Below, one piece after another: positions 47,143 to 56,619 of a stretch of 64,000 nucleotides of DNA. The stretch is from contig NZ_JAODAB010000015.1 of NCBI RefSeq assembly GCF_025336485.1, positions 83,873-147,872 on the forward strand, written 5' to 3'. The notes under the pieces are model-generated. The model was not told where the DNA came from, did no database searches, and saw nothing but the letters and a program-made list of their open reading frames with translations. The stretch comes from Pseudomonas citri (GTDB taxonomy: Bacteria; Pseudomonadota; Gammaproteobacteria; Pseudomonadales; Pseudomonadaceae). A program made the translations under genes and the position numbers. Positions within the stretch are counted from its first letter, which is position 1; each line of letters begins with the position of its first letter.

Positions 47143-48726
47143 ATGACCAAACAGGCCGCCGAAGTCGCGAAACGCCGCACTTTCGCCATTATTTCCCACC
47201 CCGATGCCGGTAAGACCACCATCACCGAAAAGCTGTTGCTGATGGGCAAGGCGATTGCGGTCGCTGGCACGGTGAAATCCCGCAAGTCCGACCGCCATGC
47301 CACTTCCGACTGGATGGAGATGGAAAAGCAGCGGGGTATTTCCATTACCACGTCGGTCATGCAGTTCCCGTATCGCGAGCACATGATCAACCTGCTCGAC
47401 ACTCCGGGCCACGAAGACTTCTCCGAAGACACCTATCGCACCCTGACCGCGGTGGACTCGGCGTTGATGGTCCTCGACGGTGGTAAAGGCGTTGAGCCAC
47501 GGACTATCGCCCTGATGGACGTCTGCCGCCTGCGCGATACGCCGATCGTCAGCTTCATCAACAAACTCGACCGCGACATCCGCGACCCGATCGAACTGCT
47601 CGACGAGATCGAAGCCGTCCTGAAGATAAAGGCCGCGCCGATCACCTGGCCGATTGGTTGCTACCGTGACTTCAAGGGCGTGTACCACCTGGCGGGCGAC
47701 TACATCATCGTCTACACCGCCGGCCATGGTCATGAGCGCACCGAAACCAGGATCATCGAACGGCTGGACTCCGACGAGGCGCGCGCGCACCTGGGCGACG
47801 AGTACGAGCGTTTCATCGAGCAACTGGAGCTGGTGCAGGGTGCCTGCCACGAGTTCGACCAGCAGGCCTTCATCGACGGTCAGATGACCCCGGTGTTCTT
47901 CGGTACCGCGTTAGGCAACTTCGGGGTCGACCATGTGCTCGACGCCGTGGTCGACTGGGCCCCACGCCCATTGGCCCGGGTCGCCAACGAGCGCACCGTG
48001 GAGCCGGTGGAAGAGAAGTTCTCGGGCTTCATCTTCAAGATCCAGGCGAACATGGACCCCAAGCACCGCGACCGCATCGCCTTCATGCGCATCTGCTCGG
48101 GCAAATACGAAAAAGGCATGAAGATGCGCCACGTGCGCACCGGCAAGGACGTGCGCATCGGCGACGCCCTGACCTTCTTCTCCTCGGAACGTGAGCAACT
48201 GGAAGAGGCCTTTGCCGGTGACATCATCGGCCTGCACAACCACGGCACCATCCAGATCGGCGACACCTTCACCGAAGGCGAAGCGCTGGGCTTCACCGGC
48301 ATCCCGCACTTCGCCCCGGAACTGTTCCGTCGTGTGCGCCTGAAAGATCCGCTCAAGTCCAAGCAACTGCGCCAGGGCTTGCAACAGTTGGCCGAAGAAG
48401 GCGCCACCCAGGTGTTCTTCCCGGAGCGCAGCAACGACATCATCCTCGGCGCCGTCGGGGTGCTGCAGTTCGATGTGGTCGCCAGCCGCTTGAAAGAGGA
48501 ATACAAAGTCGAATGCTCCTATGAGCCGATCACCGTGTACTCGGCCCGTTGGATCGAATGCGGCGACAAGAAGAAGCTCGAGGAATTCTCCAACAAGGCC
48601 GTGGAGAACCTCGCGCTGGACGGCGGCGGTCACCTGACCTACCTGGCCCCGACCCGGGTCAACCTGGCGCTGATGGAAGAGCGCTGGCCCGATGTGAAGT
48701 TCCGCGCGACCCGTGAGCATCACTAA
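47143..48726 (+). CDS. prfC: Peptide chain release factor 3
   Basis: 527-residue GTPase that recycles RF1/RF2 from the ribosome after peptide release. G1 is SHPDAGKTT, G3 DTPGHEDFSEDT, G4 NKLDRD, followed by EF-G-like domains II and III. The ATG at 47143 matches the conserved MTKQAAEVAKRRTFA; an in-frame start at 46897 adds a non-family extension. A terminator follows 20 bases after the stop. Confidence 0.97.
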   Translation: MTKQAAEVAKRRTFAIISHPDAGKTTITEKLLLMGKAIAVAGTVKSRKSDRHATSDWMEMEKQRGISITTSVMQFPYREHMINLLDTPGHEDFSEDTYRTLTAVDSALMVLDGGKGVEPRTIALMDVCRLRDTPIVSFINKLDRDIRDPIELLDEIEAVLKIKAAPITWPIGCYRDFKGVYHLAGDYIIVYTAGHGHERTETRIIERLDSDEARAHLGDEYERFIEQLELVQGACHEFDQQAFIDGQMTPVFFGTALGNFGVDHVLDAVVDWAPRPLARVANERTVEPVEEKFSGFIFKIQANMDPKHRDRIAFMRICSGKYEKGMKMRHVRTGKDVRIGDALTFFSSEREQLEEAFAGDIIGLHNHGTIQIGDTFTEGEALGFTGIPHFAPELFRRVRLKDPLKSKQLRQGLQQLAEEGATQVFFPERSNDIILGAVGVLQFDVVASRLKEEYKVECSYEPITVYSARWIECGDKKKLEEFSNKAVENLALDGGGHLTYLAPTRVNLALMEERWPDVKFRATREHH

Positions 48727-48746
48727 GCGTCGAGCGTTAGAACTGA

Positions 48747-48777
48747 AAACCCCGCGCCGAAAGCCGCGGGGTTTTTT
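48747..48777 (+). terminator. Intrinsic terminator after prfC
   Basis: AAACCCCGCG with CGCGGGGTTT (arms about 48747-48756 and 48765-48774), then further T to 48777. Confidence 0.9.
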
Positions 48778-48800
48778 ATGCCTTGTCCATGGAATGGACC

Positions 48801-48832
48801 GCCGTCATCGCGGGCAAGCCTTGCTCCCACAG
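48801..48832. repeat. Single REP element
   Basis: GCCGTCATCGCGGGCAAGCC followed by TTGCTCCCACAG, the same sequence and orientation as the right REP copy at 29155-29186 except for two bases. No inverted partner is nearby. The rest of 48833-49009 shows no gene. Confidence 0.8.
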
Positions 48833-49009
48833 GGGACTCCGGGTGTTAGTCGTTTTGGAAATAACCTTTATTCGAAACCAATCTGTCCGCCCTGGGCAAT
48901 TCTGTCGGTCCCACAGCGTCCTAATCTGGTGAGCCGGCCTGTTCAGAACTAGATTTTACTGAGCGCCATCAGGCCCCAGGCTTTATCTGGAACACAGAAG
49001 GAATCGGCT

Positions 49010-49264
49010 ATGAACACCTTTCTACGCATGCTGTTGTTGATAAAACTGCTGGTGATGCTATCGCTCGGCTCATCCATGGCGTGGGCGCAATGCACTGGGC
49101 AGGAGGAGCACGCATCGAGTGGGCAAGTGATGCAGGGCGAATTGATGCTGGCGGCAGCGGATACGGATTCGGACGAACAGGATGACACCGACTCGCATCC
49201 AGACGAACCGGACGATGACGGTGCGCCGCCTGACGAGGAAGAAGAAGGCGATAGCCAGACGTAG
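49010..49264 (+). CDS. Small exported acidic protein
   Basis: 84 residues. A signal peptide (MNTFLRMLLLIKLLVMLSLG, then SSMAWAQ, probable cut after AWA) precedes a mature part of about 58 residues that is almost wholly Asp/Glu/Ser/Pro/Gln, with one Cys at the mature N terminus region. AAGGAA lies upstream of the ATG at 49010, and a terminator follows. No family recognised; possible metal-binding or disordered periplasmic protein. Confidence 0.65.
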   Translation: MNTFLRMLLLIKLLVMLSLGSSMAWAQCTGQEEHASSGQVMQGELMLAAADTDSDEQDDTDSHPDEPDDDGAPPDEEEEGDSQT

Positions 49265-49278
49265 ACTTCAAGCAAAGA

Positions 49279-49328
49279 AAAACCCCTCCAGCCGCCACTG
49301 AAATATCAGCGTGGGCTGGAGGGGTTTT
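49279..49328. terminator. Bidirectional terminator
   Basis: A perfect 15-bp stem, AAAACCCCTCCAGCC (49279-49293) / GGCTGGAGGGGTTTT (49314-49328), serves both the small exported protein (plus) and dppF (minus). Confidence 0.9.
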
Positions 49329-49395
49329 CCTTTCTTGACGCTATCCCTGTGGTGAGGGAGCTTTTCTGCCTTAAGTGCTTTGCAGCCTTTTAGCC

Positions 49396-50376
49396 TTATG
49401 CCGCACCGTCGAGGAACTGCTCGGCGTAGTGGCACGCTACCAGTCGATTATCGAGCGGGCGAAGCGCCGGCTCTTCGCTCTTGCAACGCTCGGTGGCGTA
49501 CGGGCAACGCTTGTGGAAGGCGCAGCCGGGCGGTGGGTTGAGTGGGTTAGGCAGTTCGCCGACGATCTTGATCTTCGGCTTGTTCGGGTCCGGGTGGATG
49601 GTCGGGGTGGCCGACAGCAGCGCCTGGGTGTACGGGTGCAGCGGGCGGCTGTAGATCGACTCGTTGGGGCCCATTTCCACCGGGCGGCCGAGGTACATCA
49701 CCATCACGTCGTCGGCGACGTGTTGCACCACCGCCAGGTTGTGGGAAATGAACACGTAGGCGGTGTTGAACTCCTGCTGCAGATCCATGAACAGGTTCAG
49801 CACCTGGGCCTGGATCGACACGTCCAGCGCCGAGGTCGGTTCGTCCGCCACCAGCACCTTGGGTTGCAGCATCATGGCGCGGGCCAGGGCGATGCGCTGG
49901 CGCTGGCCGCCGGAGAACATGTGCGGGTAGCGCTGGTAATGCTCGGGGCGCAGGCCCACCTGCTTCATCATCGCCTGGACTTTTTCCCGCCGCTCGGTGG
50001 CCGACAGGCTGGTGTTGATCAGCAACGGCTCGGCCAGTTGATCACCGATCTTCTGCCGCGGGTTGAGGGACGCGTACGGGCTCTGAAAGACCATCTGCAC
50101 GTCTTTGCGCAGTTGCTTGCGTTCGGCCTTGTTGGCCCCGGCGACTTCCTGGCCGGCGATTTTCAACGAGCCCGAGGACGGCTCCTCGATCAGGGTCAGG
50201 GCCCGGGCGAGGGTGGATTTGCCGCAACCGGATTCGCCCACCACGGCCAGGGTCTTGCCGGCTTCGAGTTCGAACGACACACCGTTGAGCGCGCGCACGG
50301 TCGCATGGCCTTTGAACATGCCACGGGACACTTCGTAATGACGGGTCAGGTCACGGGCGGTAAGTACGACGGCCAT
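49396..50376 (-). CDS. dppF: Dipeptide ABC transporter ATP-binding protein DppF
   Basis: 326-residue ATPase that powers peptide import with DppD. Walker A is GESGCGKST, signature FSGGQRQRIALARA, Walker B VLVADEPTSALD. The C-terminal oligopeptide-transporter extension GCAFHKRCPYATERC carries the Cys motif of this class. The ATG overlaps the dppD stop by one base (TGATG) with AGGAGG upstream; a GTG three bases earlier is possible. Confidence 0.95.
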   Translation of the reverse strand: MAVVLTARDLTRHYEVSRGMFKGHATVRALNGVSFELEAGKTLAVVGESGCGKSTLARALTLIEEPSSGSLKIAGQEVAGANKAERKQLRKDVQMVFQSPYASLNPRQKIGDQLAEPLLINTSLSATERREKVQAMMKQVGLRPEHYQRYPHMFSGGQRQRIALARAMMLQPKVLVADEPTSALDVSIQAQVLNLFMDLQQEFNTAYVFISHNLAVVQHVADDVMVMYLGRPVEMGPNESIYSRPLHPYTQALLSATPTIHPDPNKPKIKIVGELPNPLNPPPGCAFHKRCPYATERCKSEEPALRPLDNRLVACHYAEQFLDGAA

Positions 50377-51344
50377 CACGCCACCTCCTGGTTCAACGGG
50401 TAGAAGCAGCGGGCGAGGCTGTTGGTTTTCGGGTCGAGGGCCGGGCGTTGCTGGCGGCAGTTATCTTGTACGTACGGGCAGCGTGGCGACAGCAGGCAGC
50501 CCTGTGGACGGTCGTAGCGACCGGGGACGATACCCGGCAAGGTCGCCAGGCGCTCGGCGCCCATGCTGTGTTCTGGAATTGCCGCCAGCAGCGCTTCGCT
50601 GTAAGGGTGGGCCGGAATGTCGAACAACTCGGGCACCTTGCCCACTTCCACCGCTTGGCCGGCATACATCACACAGACGCGTTGGGCGGTTTCGGCCACC
50701 ACGGCGAGGTCGTGAGTGATCAGCACCAGGCCCATCTCGTGCTCTTTTTGCAGGGCCAGCAGCAGGTCCATGATCTGCGCCTGGATGGTCACGTCCAGGG
50801 CGGTGGTCGGTTCGTCGGCGATCAGCAGTTTCGGCTCGCCGGCAATCGCCATGGCAATCGCCACGCGCTGGCTCATGCCGCCGGACAGTTGATGCGGGTA
50901 GGCGTCCATGCGGCTGGCGGCGCCGGGGATCTCGACTTTTTCCAGCAGTTCGATGGCGCGCTTGCGGGCGGCTTTGCCGGACATCTTCAGGTGCAGGCGC
51001 AGCACTTCTTCGATCTGGAAACCCACCGTGTAGCTGGGGTTGAGCGCGGTCATCGGGTCCTGGAACACCATCGCCAAGTCCTTGCCGACGATCTGCCGAC
51101 GCTGGCGGGCGCTCAGCTTGAGCATGTTCTTGCCGTCGAAGTTCAGCGCGTCGGCGGTGACGATGCCGGGCTGCTCGATCAGGCCCATCAGCGCCATCAT
51201 GGTCACGGATTTACCCGAGCCCGATTCGCCGACGATGGCCAGCACTTCGCCTTTTTCCACACTCAGGTCCAGGCCGTCGACCACCGGCACGGCGTTGGCG
51301 TCGCCGAAGCGGACGTTGAGATTCTTGATTTCTAGCAGTGACAT
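50376..51344 (-). CDS. dppD: Dipeptide ABC transporter ATP-binding protein DppD
   Basis: 322-residue partner ATPase of DppF. Walker A is GESGSGKSV, signature LSGGMSQRVAIAMA, Walker B LLIADEPTTALD. The C-terminal Cys region is GCLLSPRCPYVQDNC. The ATG at 51344 follows GAGGAGA and gives MSLLEIKNLNVRFG; an in-frame start at 51389 would run into dppC and is rejected. Confidence 0.95.
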   Translation of the reverse strand: MSLLEIKNLNVRFGDANAVPVVDGLDLSVEKGEVLAIVGESGSGKSVTMMALMGLIEQPGIVTADALNFDGKNMLKLSARQRRQIVGKDLAMVFQDPMTALNPSYTVGFQIEEVLRLHLKMSGKAARKRAIELLEKVEIPGAASRMDAYPHQLSGGMSQRVAIAMAIAGEPKLLIADEPTTALDVTIQAQIMDLLLALQKEHEMGLVLITHDLAVVAETAQRVCVMYAGQAVEVGKVPELFDIPAHPYSEALLAAIPEHSMGAERLATLPGIVPGRYDRPQGCLLSPRCPYVQDNCRQQRPALDPKTNSLARCFYPLNQEVA

Positions 51345-51354
51345 GGGAATCTCC

Positions 51355-52266
51355 TCAGGCGGCATTCTTGAGTTTCGGGTCCAGCGCATCGCGCAGCCCG
51401 TCGCCCATCAGGTTGATTGCTAGCACGCTGAGCAAAATGGTCAGGCCGGGCAGGCTCACTACCCACCAGGCGCGTTCGATGTAGTCGCGGGCCGAGGCCA
51501 GCATGGTGCCCCACTCCGGCGTTGGCGGTTGCACGCCCAGGCCGAGGAAGCCCAGGGCGGCGGCGTCGAGGATCGCCGAGGAGAAGCTCAAGGTCGCCTG
51601 TACGATCAGCGGCGCCATGCAGTTGGGCAGCACGGTGATGAACATCAGGCGCGGCAGGCCGGCACCGGCCAGGCGGGCGGCGGTCACGTAGTCGCGGTTC
51701 AGTTCGCCCATCACGGCGGCGCGGGTCAGGCGCACGTAGGACGGCAGCGACACGATGGCGATGGCGATCACGGTGTTGATCAGGCCTGGGCCGAGGATGG
51801 CGACGATCGCCACGGCCAGCAGTAGCGAAGGCAGGGCCAGCATGATGTCCATCAGGCGCATGATGGTGGGGCCGAGCAGGCGCGGGAAGAACCCGGCGAA
51901 CAGACCCAGCAGGATGCCCGGGATCAGCGACATCACCACCGACGACAAGCCGATCAGCAGCGACAGGCGCGAACCCTGGATCAGCCGCGAGAGCAGGTCG
52001 CGGCCCAGTTCGTCGGTGCCCAGCAGGAACTGGATCTGCCCACCTTCCAGCCACGCCGGTGGCGTCAGCAGGAAGTCGCGGTATTGCTCGCTCGGGTCGT
52101 GAGGGGCGACCCACGGCGCGAAGATCGCGCAGAACACCACCAGAAGCATGAACAGCAGTCCGGCCACGGCGCCCTTGTTGCGGGAAAACGCTTGCCAGAA
52201 TTCTTTGTACGGGGACGGGTACAGCAGGCTTTGATCGACTGCTACCGAAGACGTTGGAGTACTCAT
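51355..52266 (-). CDS. dppC: Dipeptide ABC transporter permease DppC
   Basis: 303-residue inner-membrane permease with an N-terminal cytoplasmic tail, about six membrane segments and the EAA-type coupling loop around RAAVMGELNRDYVTAARLAG. Forms the channel with DppB. The ATG at 52266 (MSTPTSSVAVDQ) is preferred to 52308. It lies 10 bases after dppB. Confidence 0.94.
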   Translation of the reverse strand: MSTPTSSVAVDQSLLYPSPYKEFWQAFSRNKGAVAGLLFMLLVVFCAIFAPWVAPHDPSEQYRDFLLTPPAWLEGGQIQFLLGTDELGRDLLSRLIQGSRLSLLIGLSSVVMSLIPGILLGLFAGFFPRLLGPTIMRLMDIMLALPSLLLAVAIVAILGPGLINTVIAIAIVSLPSYVRLTRAAVMGELNRDYVTAARLAGAGLPRLMFITVLPNCMAPLIVQATLSFSSAILDAAALGFLGLGVQPPTPEWGTMLASARDYIERAWWVVSLPGLTILLSVLAINLMGDGLRDALDPKLKNAA

Positions 52267-52276
52267 GGATTCGATC

Positions 52277-53287
52277 TCAGCGCTGGTGACGGATGCGTGG
52301 GTTGGCAAAGCCGTAGAGGATGTCCACGACGAAGTTGACCAGAATCACCAGGCAGGCGATTAACAGGATGCCGTTCTGCACCACGGGATAGTCCCGGGCG
52401 CCGATGGCTTCGATCAGCCACTTGCCGATGCCCGGCCAGGAGAAGATCGTTTCGGTCAGCACCGCGCCGGCCAGCAGGGTGCCAACTTGCAGGCCGACCA
52501 CGGTCAGCACCGGGATCAGCGCGTTGCGCAGGCCGTGCACGAACACTACCCGGGTCGGCGAAAGGCCCTTGGCCTTGGCGGTGCGGATGTAGTCTTCGCG
52601 CAGCACTTCGAGCATCGAGGAGCGGGTCATGCGGGCGATCACCGCCAGCGGGATGGTGCCCAGCACGATGGCCGGCAGGATCAGGTGGTGCAGCGCATCG
52701 AGGAATGCGCCCGGCTCATCGGACAGCAGGGTGTCGATCAGCATGAAGCCGGTTTTCGGCTCGATGTCGTAAAGCAGGTCGAGCCGCCCCGACACCGGAG
52801 TCCAGCCCAGGGACACCGAGAAAAACATGATCAGGATCAGGCCCCACCAGAAGATCGGCATCGAATAACCGGCAAGGGAGATGCCCATCACCCCATGGTC
52901 GAACAGGGACCCGCGCTTGAGTGCCGCGATCACCCCGGCCAACAGGCCCAGGACGCCGGCGAACAACAGGGCGGCCATGGACAGTTCCAGGGTCGCGGGA
53001 AACAGGGAGCTGAATTCGGTCCATACACTTTCACGGGTACGCAGCGATTCGCCGAGATCGCCGTGGGCCAGTTTGCCGACGTAGTCCAGGTACTGGGCAT
53101 ACAACGGTTTATTCAGGCCAAGGCGTTCCATTGCCTGAGCATGCATTTCGGGATCGACCCGACGTTCGCCCATCATCACTTCCACGGGGTCGCCGGGGAT
53201 CATGCGAATCAACGCGAAGGTCAGCAAGGTGATGCCGAAGAACGTGGGGATCAACAATCCCAGTCGGCGGGCAATAAAACTAAACAT
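52277..53287 (-). CDS. dppB: Dipeptide ABC transporter permease DppB
   Basis: 336-residue permease. The N-terminal membrane segment FIARRLGLLIPTFFGITLL is typical of DppB/OppB; five more follow, with a coupling loop MLEVLREDYIRTAKAKGL. It is the first gene of the BCDF part and lies 74 bases after the adjacent binding-protein gene. Confidence 0.95.
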   Translation of the reverse strand: MFSFIARRLGLLIPTFFGITLLTFALIRMIPGDPVEVMMGERRVDPEMHAQAMERLGLNKPLYAQYLDYVGKLAHGDLGESLRTRESVWTEFSSLFPATLELSMAALLFAGVLGLLAGVIAALKRGSLFDHGVMGISLAGYSMPIFWWGLILIMFFSVSLGWTPVSGRLDLLYDIEPKTGFMLIDTLLSDEPGAFLDALHHLILPAIVLGTIPLAVIARMTRSSMLEVLREDYIRTAKAKGLSPTRVVFVHGLRNALIPVLTVVGLQVGTLLAGAVLTETIFSWPGIGKWLIEAIGARDYPVVQNGILLIACLVILVNFVVDILYGFANPRIRHQR

Positions 53288-53361
53288 CTTCAGGTGTACC
53301 TCATCAGCCGGTTAGGCGTGCCCGGCGCCGCTTGGGTAAGCGGTGCCGGGCGTTTTCTTAT

Positions 53362-54957
53362 CTACTTCACCTGGGTGGTGGCGAAGTTGTTGGTGGTCAG
53401 CGGGCTAATCACATAGCCCTCTACGTTGTTGCGCATTGCCGTGAACATGCGGGTGTGGGCCATGCTGATCCAGGGTTGGTCCTGGTTGAAAATCACCTGG
53501 GCCTGTTCATAGAGCTTGCTGCGCTCCTCGGGGTTCACTGTGGCGCGGGCCTGGTCGAGCAGCGCCTGGAACTTGTCGTTGCACCACCGCGCGTAGTTTT
53601 CGCCGTTCTTGGCGGCCTCGCAACTGAGCATAGGCGTCAGGAAGTTGTCCGGGTCGCCGTTATCGCCCGCCCATCCGGCGGAGACCATGTCGTGCTCGCC
53701 GTTTTTCGCGCGCTTGAGCATTTCGCCCCATTCCATCACGCGGATGTCGACCTTGATTCCGACTTTCGCCAGGTCGGCCTGCATCATCTGCGCGCCGAGC
53801 ATCGGGTTGGGGTTGGTCGGGCCACCGCCGTTGCGGGTGAACAGGGTGAACACGGTGCCTTCCGGCACGCCGGCTTCCTTGAGCAACTGGCGGGCCTTGT
53901 CCAGGTCGCGGGCCGGGTTCTTCAGGTCGTGGTTGAAGCCCAGTAGCGTTGGCGGGTAAGGATTGACCGCCACGGTGGCGTTGCCCTTGCCGAACAGCGC
54001 GTTGACGTAGGCCTCCTTGTCGAAGGCCAGGTCGATGGCTTTGCGCACCCGCACGTCGCTCATGTACTTATGACTGGTGTTCAGGGCTGTGTAGGAAACC
54101 GTCATCGCGTCCAGCTCGGTGACCTTCAGGTTCGGGTCTTTCTTGATGCTCGGGATGTCGTCGGGTTTGGGGTACAGCGCGACCTGGCACTCGTTGGTCT
54201 TGAGTTTCTGCATGCGCACGTTGTTGTCGATGGCGATGGCCAGTACCAGCGAATCGGCCGGCGGCTTGCCACGGAAGTAGTCCGGGTTGGCCTTGAAGCG
54301 CACCTGGGCATCCTTGTTGTAGCGCTGGAAGACGAACGGCCCGGTGCCCACCGGCTTGCTGTTGAGGTCGCCGGCTTTGCCGGCCTTGAGCAACTGGTCG
54401 GCGTATTCGGCAGGGTAGATCGAGGAGAAGGCCATGGCGATGTCGGCCAGGAACGGCGCCTCGCGGCGGGTCAGGGTGAACTTGACCGTGTGCTCGTCGA
54501 CTTTCTCGACGCTCTTGAGCAATTCCTTGAAGCCCATGCTTTCAAAGTACGGGAAGCCCACGCTCGACAGTTTGTGCCACGGGTGGTTCGGGTCCAACTG
54601 GCGCTGGAAGCTCCAGACCACGTCATCGGCGTTCATGTCACGGGTCGGCTTGAAGTAGTCGGTAGTGTGGAACTTGACGCCCTTGCGCAGGTGGAAGGTG
54701 TACGTCAGGCCATCGTCACTGATGTCCCAGGATTCGGCGAGGGCCGGAATCACCTCGGTGGTGCCGGGCTTGAAGTCGGCCAGGCGATTGAAAATGGTTT
54801 CCGCCGCGGCGTCGGCGGTGACTGCAGTCGTGTACTGGACTATGTCGAAGCCTTCCGGGCTGGCTTCTGTGCAAACCACCAGGGGCTTGGCCGTGGCGCC
54901 AACGGCGACACTCAGCAACGCGGCGGCGATGGCGGCGCGTAGGGGGAGCATGTTCAT
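53362..54957 (-). CDS. Peptide-binding periplasmic protein (DppA family), nearest dppB
   Basis: 531-residue family 5 substrate-binding protein with a signal peptide (MNMLPLRAAIAAALLSVAVG, cut near ATA). The mature part has CTEASPEGFD, DGLTYTFHLRKGVKFHTTDY and GTGPFVFQRY. It is the most divergent of the four copies here: it has SYTALNTSHKYMSD where the others have a Tyr-Asn variant. ATG 54957 has AGAGGA at good spacing. As the copy next to dppBCDF it is the likely main partner. Confidence 0.92.
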   Translation of the reverse strand: MNMLPLRAAIAAALLSVAVGATAKPLVVCTEASPEGFDIVQYTTAVTADAAAETIFNRLADFKPGTTEVIPALAESWDISDDGLTYTFHLRKGVKFHTTDYFKPTRDMNADDVVWSFQRQLDPNHPWHKLSSVGFPYFESMGFKELLKSVEKVDEHTVKFTLTRREAPFLADIAMAFSSIYPAEYADQLLKAGKAGDLNSKPVGTGPFVFQRYNKDAQVRFKANPDYFRGKPPADSLVLAIAIDNNVRMQKLKTNECQVALYPKPDDIPSIKKDPNLKVTELDAMTVSYTALNTSHKYMSDVRVRKAIDLAFDKEAYVNALFGKGNATVAVNPYPPTLLGFNHDLKNPARDLDKARQLLKEAGVPEGTVFTLFTRNGGGPTNPNPMLGAQMMQADLAKVGIKVDIRVMEWGEMLKRAKNGEHDMVSAGWAGDNGDPDNFLTPMLSCEAAKNGENYARWCNDKFQALLDQARATVNPEERSKLYEQAQVIFNQDQPWISMAHTRMFTAMRNNVEGYVISPLTTNNFATTQVK

Positions 54958-54998
54958 CGTCAATCCTCTGCAATCGGGTCAATGGCAAAAGACCGGGC

Positions 54999-55019
54999 GG
55001 GCGACCTTGTGAGTCGACC
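54999..55019 (-). promoter_or_regulatory. Leader stem-loop, copy 1
   Basis: 21-base element on the minus strand: GGTCGAC, loop TCACAAG, GTCGCCC. It lies 42 bases before the 53362-54957 start. The copy at 60189-60209 is identical except for two bases. The stem keeps one mismatch in both. Confidence 0.5.
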
Positions 55020-55032
55020 GCCTGGTGGGAGT

Positions 55033-56448
55033 TTAGAGAATGTTGAACGGGATGGTGGTGACCAGGCGGAATTCGTTGAGGTTGCCGTCGGCCTGGTTTT
55101 CGCTGGCGCGGTGAGCGGTGTAGGTCGCCCGGATCGCGGTGGCCTTCAGTGGCCCGCTCTGCACGGCATAGGACGCGCCAATGCCGTATTCGTAGTGATG
55201 TTCACCGTCCATCGCCCTTACGTCGCTGTAGCCAGTGCTGTTGTAGTGAGTACCGTCGATGCCCCAGCCGCGAGCCTGGTAGATGTTGAACTTCAGGCCC
55301 GGCACGCCGTACTCGGCCATGTTCAGGCCATAGGCGATCTGGAAGGATTTCTCGTTCGGTCCGTTGAAGTCCGACAGCAGAGAGTTGGCCAGGTAGATGC
55401 CGTTGGTTTCGTGCAGGTAGTCAAAGTACTCGTTGCCGTTCACTTCCTGATAGGAGAAGGTCAGGCTGTGGGCTTGGTGAGTCAGGCCCAGCGACAGGGA
55501 GTAGGTGTCGTTGTCGATCTCGCCCAGCTTGCTTTTGCCCGAGTCCACGGTCTTGTAGTAGTTCAGGCCCGTGGTCAGGCTCAGCACCGAACTGTCGCCC
55601 AACTCGTGGGTGGCACCGAAGTAGTACTGGTTCCACAGGTCCTCGGCTTCGGTTGCCCACAGGCTGGTCTTCAGGCTGGCCAGGGGCTGGTAGGTGATAC
55701 CGGCGGTGTTGACGTGATCGGTTTCAACGCTGCTGTCACCGTATTCGGAGCGGAACTTGCGCACACTCTCTTCGGTACGTGGCGAGTTGCGATCGAACGT
55801 GGCGATATCGAAGCCCAGGTTCTCGAACTCTTCACTGTGCAGGCTCACACCCTGGAAGCTGGAGGGCAGGGCACGGTTACCGATGACGTCGACCATCGGG
55901 CTGCTGAAGTTCTGGCGGCCGGCGGTCAGGGTGGTGTTGGAGACGCGGGCCTTGACGTTGGCCAGGCCCAGTTTGCTCCACTGGCCGACGGCGTCGCCGC
56001 CTTCGTGGGTCAGGGTGCGGTTGTTACCAGCGCCGGGACGGGTGGTCGGCGCCCCGCCGTTGTTGGAGGCGAGATCCTTACGGTCACGGTCCAGGGCGAT
56101 GGCGTTGTAGGCGGCCACTTCGGTACTGAAACCGACGGTGCCCTCAGTGAAGCCGGAGTTGTACTTGATGATGGTGCCCTGCACCCAGTTGATGCGGCGG
56201 TCGGTTTCGCGGGCCTCACCGTTCTTGCGGTAGGTGAGTTTCGCACCGCGCTTGAACTGTTCGTTGGCGTACCAGTTGCGGGTCGAACCGCTCACCGATT
56301 GGCCCTCGATGAAGCCTTTGGCTTCGCTTTGCTCGCTGGTGGTCTTGAGGGTCACCGGGGTGACGGCCTGGCTCTGGGACTCTGCAAAGGCCGTCGCGCT
56401 GATGCTGCTGATGGCCAGGGTCAGTATCGCGGTGCTGCTCAATTTCAT
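55033..56448 (-). CDS. OprD-family outer-membrane porin (OpdP-like)
   Basis: 471 residues: signal peptide (MKLSSTAILTLAISSISATA, cut after AFA), then an 18-strand OprD-type barrel rich in alternating aromatic strands, ending ...RLVTTIPFNIL. It should admit dipeptides or basic amino acids; the position inside the peptide cluster points to OpdP (PA4501 in memory). The start at 56448 is preceded by AGGAG. Sits between two binding-protein genes. Confidence 0.93.
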   Translation of the reverse strand: MKLSSTAILTLAISSISATAFAESQSQAVTPVTLKTTSEQSEAKGFIEGQSVSGSTRNWYANEQFKRGAKLTYRKNGEARETDRRINWVQGTIIKYNSGFTEGTVGFSTEVAAYNAIALDRDRKDLASNNGGAPTTRPGAGNNRTLTHEGGDAVGQWSKLGLANVKARVSNTTLTAGRQNFSSPMVDVIGNRALPSSFQGVSLHSEEFENLGFDIATFDRNSPRTEESVRKFRSEYGDSSVETDHVNTAGITYQPLASLKTSLWATEAEDLWNQYYFGATHELGDSSVLSLTTGLNYYKTVDSGKSKLGEIDNDTYSLSLGLTHQAHSLTFSYQEVNGNEYFDYLHETNGIYLANSLLSDFNGPNEKSFQIAYGLNMAEYGVPGLKFNIYQARGWGIDGTHYNSTGYSDVRAMDGEHHYEYGIGASYAVQSGPLKATAIRATYTAHRASENQADGNLNEFRLVTTIPFNIL

Positions 56449-56619
56449 GGGTAACGCTCCTTTTTCTTTCTTTTTTATGCCGTTCTTTTTTGGGTGATAC
56501 GGCTATCGGTTTACAACTCATTTACAGCTTGCAAACGTTTGCCTTGTGCCTTATCGGCGAATTCAGGCAAAACGCCTGCGTGAGGACTCCACAGGAGTCC
56601 TCGCTGCGTGGCTAAACGG

